64,000 nt of DNA, taken from an uncultured Hyphomonas sp. Its GTDB lineage: Bacteria; Pseudomonadota; Alphaproteobacteria; Caulobacterales; Hyphomonadaceae. Location: contig NZ_OY776147.1 in the NCBI RefSeq assembly GCF_963675305.1, positions 496,001 through 560,000 on the forward strand, given 5' to 3'. Position 1 is the first letter of the stretch, and every line of letters begins with the position of its first letter. Below the pieces are notes generated by a model that made no database searches, had not been told where the DNA came from, and saw only the letters and a list, made by a program, of their open reading frames with translations. Positions 60,932 to 64,000 of the stretch are shown here, in pieces. A program made the translations under genes and the position numbers.

Positions 60932-61657
60932 ATGACCGCAGCCCTCGCAAACCGGCGTGAAGAGACCTTCCTGCATCTTGCGGGCGAGCTGCTCGTGCCG
61001 CTGCCGCAGGGCGGCCTCTGGTGGCCGGAGCAGCGCCTTCTGGTCGTCTCGGACCTGCACCTTGAGAAGGGCAGTTCCTATGCCGCGCGCGGCCAGATGC
61101 TGCCGCCCTATGACACGGGCGCGACCCTCGCCGTGGTCGAGCGGCTGGTCGCGCAGCTGATGCCGCAGACCATTATTTCCCTCGGCGACAGTTTCCATGA
61201 CCGCGCGGCGGAGCTGCGCCTGCCGGAACCTTACGCGGACCGCATTCGTGCGCTGACCTCTGCGCATGACTGGATCTGGGTGGAAGGCAATCACGACCCC
61301 GACCCGCCGGCCCATCTGGGCGGCCGCGCGGAGAACAGTGTGCGCCTCGGCCCCCTCGTCTTCCGCCACGAACCGGAAGGGGAGGCAGGCGAAGTCTCCG
61401 GCCACCTCCACCCCGTCGCGAAAGTGAAAGGACGTGGACGGAATGTCCGCCGCCGCTGCTTCGCCAGCGACGGCGCCCGGCTGGTGATGCCCGCCATGGG
61501 GGCCTTCACCGGCGGCCTCAACGTGCTCGACGACGCCTTCGGCAAAGTCTTCCCGGAAGGCCTGACAGCCTTTGCGCTGGGCGAGGGGAAGGTTTTCGTC
61601 CTGTCAGGCGGGAGTTTGCTCGGCGATGTGCCACGTGGAGCGCAGTGGAAGTTGTGA
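60932..61657 (+). CDS. pdeM: Ligase-associated metallophosphoesterase PdeM
   Basis: A 241-residue calcineurin-like phosphoesterase acting as an endonuclease in the ligase-associated damage response. Metal-site motifs are in order: DLHLEKGSSYA near residue 39, SLGDSFHDR near 85, EGNHDPDPP near 115, and SGHLHPVAK near 160. The ATG has no strong ribosome binding site. The last 26 codons are duplicated, with only synonymous changes, 685 bp downstream, beyond a RAYT cassette, so this C-terminus may have come with the cassette. It probably works with the upstream helicase. Confidence 0.9.
   Translation: MTAALANRREETFLHLAGELLVPLPQGGLWWPEQRLLVVSDLHLEKGSSYAARGQMLPPYDTGATLAVVERLVAQLMPQTIISLGDSFHDRAAELRLPEPYADRIRALTSAHDWIWVEGNHDPDPPAHLGGRAENSVRLGPLVFRHEPEGEAGEVSGHLHPVAKVKGRGRNVRRRCFASDGARLVMPAMGAFTGGLNVLDDAFGKVFPEGLTAFALGEGKVFVLSGGSLLGDVPRGAQWKL
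61576..61655 (+). repeat. 80-bp direct repeat, copy A (3' end of pdeM)
   Basis: The final 80 bases of pdeM before the last two stop-codon bases recur at 62261-62340 with 8 differences, all synonymous when read in the pdeM frame. Copy A is the one translated as the PdeM C-terminus and uses less G+C-rich codons (AGT, TTG, CCA, CGT). Confidence 0.9.
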
Positions 61658-61663
61658 CTAATC

Positions 61664-61697
61664 CGTAGGGTGGGTTGAGCGAAGCGATACCCACCAA
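61664..61697 (+). repeat. REP-like 34-bp repeat, left copy
   Basis: This sequence and its exact reverse complement at 62224-62257 flank the RAYT gene. Inside it GGTGGGT and ACCCACC form a 7-bp stem around a 13-base loop. Confidence 0.88.
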
Positions 61698-61708
61698 CCG
61701 GACTCGCC

Positions 61709-62182
61709 TCACGCAAACCCCAACCCCGCCTTCCGTCGGTGCCACGTCGAATACGGCCAGGCATCCATCTCTGCGACATGCCCATGCTTCACTGGATTGT
61801 AGTGCACATAATTCACGTGCGCTTCCAGGTCCGCCTCATCCCGGATCGCGTGTTCCCAATATCGCCGCTGCCAGACATTCCGTTCGCCCTTGCGGCCCTC
61901 TGATTTCGCCGCATCCGGCAGCCGCCGTGTGAAGCCCGATTTCAACAGGCGCAGACGTGCCGGATAATCCGCATCGCCTTCCGGCAGGGTGATCACCATG
62001 TGCATGTGATCCGGCAGGATTGCTGCGGCCAGCGTTTCAAACGGGCGTGTCTTCGATACCTCCTGCCAGCTTTCGCGAAGCAAAGTGATATGCCGGACAA
62101 GCAGATCAGACCGCCTGTCACGCAGGTTCAGCGTGAAGAAATATGTGCCACCCGGCACGAAAAGGCGTCTGTAGTCGGACAT
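61709..62182 (-). CDS. REP-associated tyrosine transposase (RAYT, Y1_Tnp family)
   Basis: A 157-residue IS200/IS605-like single-domain transposase. The HUH motif is HMHMV in LPDHMHMVITLP near residue 59. A catalytic Tyr is most likely in the HVNYVHYNPVKHG motif near 127-132, which is typical of RAYTs; WQRRYWEHAIRDEADL precedes it. The protein begins YRRLFVPGGTYFFTLNL, the usual RAYT opening. It is flanked by two perfect 34-bp inverted repeats of REP type, as expected for a RAYT that acts on its own REPs. No terminal IS ends or accessory genes are present. Confidence 0.93.
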   Translation of the reverse strand: MSDYRRLFVPGGTYFFTLNLRDRRSDLLVRHITLLRESWQEVSKTRPFETLAAAILPDHMHMVITLPEGDADYPARLRLLKSGFTRRLPDAAKSEGRKGERNVWQRRYWEHAIRDEADLEAHVNYVHYNPVKHGHVAEMDAWPYSTWHRRKAGLGFA

Positions 62183-62223
62183 GCTTGCAGATGCGCTGAA
62201 ATCCGTTCAGGTTGCAAGTATGT

Positions 62224-62257
62224 TTGGTGGGTATCGCTTCGCTCAACCCACCCTACG
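62224..62257 (-). repeat. REP-like 34-bp repeat, right copy (inverted)
   Basis: Identical at all 34 positions to the reverse complement of 61664-61697. It lies three bases before the second copy of the pdeM tail. Confidence 0.88.
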
Positions 62258-62260
62258 CTT

Positions 62261-62342
62261 GCTGGGCGAGGGAAAAGTGTTCGTCCTGTCAGGCGGGAGC
62301 CTGCTCGGCGATGTGCCGCGCGGGGCGCAGTGGAAGTTGTAG
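62261..62342 (+). pseudogene. Displaced 3' end of pdeM (copy B)
   Basis: Reads LGEGKVFVLSGG then SLLGDVPRGAQWKL and a TAG stop, identical in protein to the PdeM C-terminus but with eight synonymous base differences. It has no start of its own. Its codons (AGC, CTG, CCG, CGC) look more like the host's than those of copy A, so it may be the original end of the gene. Confidence 0.8.
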
Positions 62343-62368
62343 AAAGTATACGAATTCGAGGAATTGAT

Positions 62369-63007
62369 TTGGTCAATGTTGTGAAGCCCATCTTAGTGGA
62401 ACGAGGAAAGCACCGTCTTATCGAACCGTTAGAGCAGCTGGCTTTTGTGACTGCCTGCGTGATGACTTCTCTGGACTTGCGCATGGGAGGCAATGGAATT
62501 CATCAGCCCAATGACGTTGTTGAGCTGATGTCGCTTCAATTTGATAAGAGTATTAGTCTTCCTGTCTATGGACCGATTGAAAATGTCATCGCCGGGAAAA
62601 AAGCGCCGTTGATAGAGCTATATGAGCGCAATGTCCCTTTGGTTGCGCCTCAGACCCCGAAGCCTCCGAATATCCGGTCGGAAATCTTGAACATTGTTGC
62701 TCCTGTATTCACCAATTTCTATGAGGGCAATGTTGATTGGTTGTGCACTAACAAGGGTCCAATGAATCAATGGCCAGCAATTTGTCCTACTTGGAACTTC
62801 GGTAGGATCGTCCGAAATGCTGTTTCCCACGGTCGAGCAATTAATATGTCGAGTCCCAACGCGATCACCGGAACGTGGCATCATCTAAAATATGGTCACG
62901 CCGATGACGGTAAAGTGGTTATTGGAACAGAATTGTCTGCTGCGGACCTATTATTCCTCATGCTGGAAATGAGTGACGAATTGGATTCGCTTGGATGCCC
63001 GATATAG
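62369..63007 (+). CDS. HEPN-motif protein of unknown function, AT-richer than neighbours
   Basis: A 212-residue protein. The start is TTG at 62369 with GAGGA six bases upstream; the upstream frame passes through unrelated sequence. Base composition is near half G+C by eye, clearly lower than its neighbours, which points to recent transfer. A mostly helical protein; near residues 149-154 it has RNAVSHG in GRIVRNAVSHG, the R-N-x3-H arrangement of HEPN RNases, with flanking helices. HEPN domains occur in toxins and anti-phage systems; no nucleotidyltransferase or antitoxin partner is visible next to it. It could also be a plain HEPN-fold accessory protein. Confidence 0.6.
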   Translation: MVNVVKPILVERGKHRLIEPLEQLAFVTACVMTSLDLRMGGNGIHQPNDVVELMSLQFDKSISLPVYGPIENVIAGKKAPLIELYERNVPLVAPQTPKPPNIRSEILNIVAPVFTNFYEGNVDWLCTNKGPMNQWPAICPTWNFGRIVRNAVSHGRAINMSSPNAITGTWHHLKYGHADDGKVVIGTELSAADLLFLMLEMSDELDSLGCPI

Positions 63008-63040
63008 AGTATCCGAAATAAAGCGAGCGCGGAGGCTGGC

Positions 63041-63057
63041 TATTGTATAGGACAATA
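63041..63057. promoter_or_regulatory. Candidate operator of the S24 regulator
   Basis: TATTGT, five bases, ACAATA: a 17-bp perfect inverted repeat 74 bases before the regulator start. A related TATAGGA core lies in it and occurs inverted at 63088-63095 (TCCTATAG), so two operator half-sites may be present. Confidence 0.45.
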
Positions 63058-63130
63058 TTCCTCCTTCGCTTGACCGTAGGCAAATAATCCTATAGCGCTG
63101 GTGCCCGCGAAAACGGCGGAGTGTGGCCTT

Positions 63131-63748
63131 ATGCGGCACAAGGATATCTGGCGGGGGATTGACCAGCTGGCGGAGCATCATGGCCTGACGGCGTCTGGCC
63201 TGGCGCGCCGGGCGGGGCTGGACCCGACGGCGTTCAACAAGTCGAAGCGCGAGGGCGCCGATGGCCGCCCGCGCTGGCCGAGCACCGAGAGCCTTGCCCG
63301 CGTGCTGGACGCGGTGGGCAGCGGCTTTGACGATTTCGCCGCGCTGATCGATGGCCGCCGGGGTGCGACCGCGCCGCTGATCGGCTTCGCGCAGGCCGGC
63401 CGCGACGGCTATTTCGACGATGCCGGCTTTCCCGCGGGGCAGGGCTGGGAAGAGGTGCGCTTCCCCGGCCTCGGCACCGAGACGGTCTACGCCCTCGAAA
63501 TCAGCGGCGACTCGATGGAACCGGCCTACCGCGCGGGCGACCGCATCATCGTTGCCCCCGGCGCAGAGGTGAAAAAGGGCGACCGCGTCGTCGCCAAGAC
63601 CACGGGCGGGGAAGTCATGGCCAAGGTGCTGGCGCGGAAAAACAGCCGCACCATCGCGCTGGCATCGCTGAATCCGGACTATCCGACCCGCGAGTTCAAG
63701 CCCTCCGAAATCGCCTGGATCGCGCGGATTTTATGGGCTAGCCAATGA
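63131..63748 (+). CDS. HTH regulator with S24 (LexA/CI-like) peptidase domain
   Basis: A 205-residue repressor-type protein. Start MRHKDIWRGI; the further ten upstream codons lack a ribosome site. The N-terminal HTH is LTASGLARRAGLDPTAFNKSKR. The C-terminal S24 domain has the nucleophile Ser in LEISGDSMEPAYRAGDRI near 127 and the general-base Lys in DRVVAKTTGGEVMAKVL near 156. Together these predict self-cleavage or signal-dependent repression, as in LexA and phage CI. No phage genes surround it, so it may be a chromosomal regulator. It overlaps the last gene on the other strand by 18 bases. Confidence 0.9.
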   Translation: MRHKDIWRGIDQLAEHHGLTASGLARRAGLDPTAFNKSKREGADGRPRWPSTESLARVLDAVGSGFDDFAALIDGRRGATAPLIGFAQAGRDGYFDDAGFPAGQGWEEVRFPGLGTETVYALEISGDSMEPAYRAGDRIIVAPGAEVKKGDRVVAKTTGGEVMAKVLARKNSRTIALASLNPDYPTREFKPSEIAWIARILWASQ

Positions 63749-63994
63749 CGGCGCGGCCACCGGCCTGAACCTGATCCATTGCCGGCCGATCCGGTCAAGC
63801 GCGGGATCATCGTGCGTGCGAAGACTGTGCAGGGCGGCCAGGGTTGCCGCGCAGGCCGGGCCTTTTCCGGCTGTGCGGAAATAATCCAGCTCGGCGGGGG
63901 TGGCCCCATCCGCCTCCATGAAACGCAGGAGAAGGTCATAATCCAGTTGTGTTGCCGGCGGGGTTTGCCGCGCCGCTTCGCGCCCTTCGATCAT
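63731..63994 (-). CDS. Small unknown protein at the window edge
   Basis: At least 87 residues, converging on the S24 regulator with an 18-bp overlap of 3' ends. The ATG at 63994 is only six bases from the edge, so the real start may lie outside. The sequence (LDYDLLLRFMEADGATPAELDYFRTAG, in part) is helical and acidic, with no motif I recognise. Confidence 0.45.
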   Translation of the reverse strand: MIEGREAARQTPPATQLDYDLLLRFMEADGATPAELDYFRTAGKGPACAATLAALHSLRTHDDPALDRIGRQWIRFRPVAAPSLASP

Positions 63995-64000
63995 CGCCCG

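Larger units (their letters stand above)
61576..62260. mobile_element. RAYT cassette integrated at the 3' end of pdeM
   Basis: A 685-bp segment: a replacement pdeM 3' end, a 34-bp repeat, the RAYT gene on the minus strand, and the same 34-bp repeat inverted. It is followed by the displaced pdeM tail. Boundaries follow from the direct repeats; the mechanism (homologous recombination, transposition or cassette exchange) is inferred. Confidence 0.6.

Noticed and set aside
61709..62182. RAYT as a complete IS200/IS605 insertion sequence
   Set aside because: No left-end/right-end IS hairpins, no tnpB and no short target site; the flanking 34-bp repeats are of REP type.
62261..62342. Copy B of the pdeM tail as a small real gene
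   Set aside because: It has no start codon or ribosome site and its protein is only the last 26 residues of PdeM.
62000..62368. N-terminal extension of the HEPN-like gene through the RAYT, repeat and copy B
   Set aside because: It would run through three unrelated elements in the wrong frame; the TTG with GAGGA at 62369 fits better.
63041..63748. Prophage or integrative element next to the S24 repressor
   Set aside because: No integrase, excisionase, structural or lysis gene in the window; only the repressor-like gene is present.
62369..63748. HEPN gene and S24 regulator as a toxin-antitoxin operon
   Set aside because: A gap of about 120 bases with its own operator-like palindrome separates them and the regulator is a full-length S24 protein, not a small antitoxin; kept only as a loose possibility in the findings.

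Overview
The window is 64 kb of G+C-rich chromosomal DNA from an alphaproteobacterium. I infer the Hyphomonadaceae/Caulobacterales side from the whole gene set: a class I lysyl-tRNA synthetase, a fused indolepyruvate:ferredoxin oxidoreductase with a divergent Lrp regulator, PutA without a DNA-binding domain, many lipoproteins, a HU protein with a Lys/Ala tail and an alphaproteobacterial-style ligase-associated repair set. No rRNA, tRNA, CRISPR array, integrase or prophage module was seen. Genes are tightly packed and no stretch longer than 300 bases lacks a gene.

Layout. 0-9.7 kb: lysyl-tRNA synthetase (cut by the window edge), a small lipoprotein, a lipoprotein serpin, the giant indolepyruvate oxidoreductase facing an Lrp/AsnC regulator, a GNAT acetyltransferase, a thiolase and a PilZ protein. 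9.8-20 kb: an M13 metallopeptidase, a complete RND tripartite efflux operon (outer membrane factor, adaptor, pump), a PhoR-like histidine kinase and a small unknown protein. 20-23.4 kb: a copper operon (Cys/His-rich exported protein, CopA, CopB) with a long inverted repeat in front of copA. 23.4-34.2 kb: glutamate racemase overlapping tail-to-tail with an ornithine/lysine decarboxylase, a PstS-like lipoprotein, a glycosyltransferase, PutA, small lipoproteins and a serine hydrolase. 34.2-43.7 kb: two hotdog thioesterases facing a flavin monooxygenase/M23 peptidase/membrane protein operon, then a TetR-headed group with an HSL-type esterase and two medium-chain reductases. 43.7-50.5 kb: a thioredoxin-like protein, a CoaA-like kinase, a DECR-like SDR, two paralogous small membrane proteins beside two MscS channels, a TspO-like membrane protein and HU.

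50.5-61.7 kb holds all four parts of the ligase-associated DNA damage response set: ATP-dependent ligase, MBL-fold exonuclease, Lhr-Core type DEXH helicase and PdeM metallophosphoesterase. They are spread over 11 kb with a GST, a trypsin-like protease, a serine hydrolase and unknown exported proteins between them. 61.6-64 kb is accessory. A REP-associated transposase (RAYT) cassette bounded by perfect 34-bp inverted repeats sits exactly at the 3' end of pdeM. The last 80 bp of pdeM occur on both sides of it, and the eight differences between the copies are all synonymous. Beyond it lie an AT-richer gene with a HEPN-type RNxxxH motif, an S24/LexA-like regulator with a palindromic upstream site, and a small ORF at the edge.

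The most interesting observations are the gene-end-restoring RAYT cassette, a repeat of three 11-bp units found at two places 26 kb apart, the HEPN candidate beside the cassette, and the copA leader inverted repeat. Functions are assigned from motifs and remembered families only. No database search was possible.
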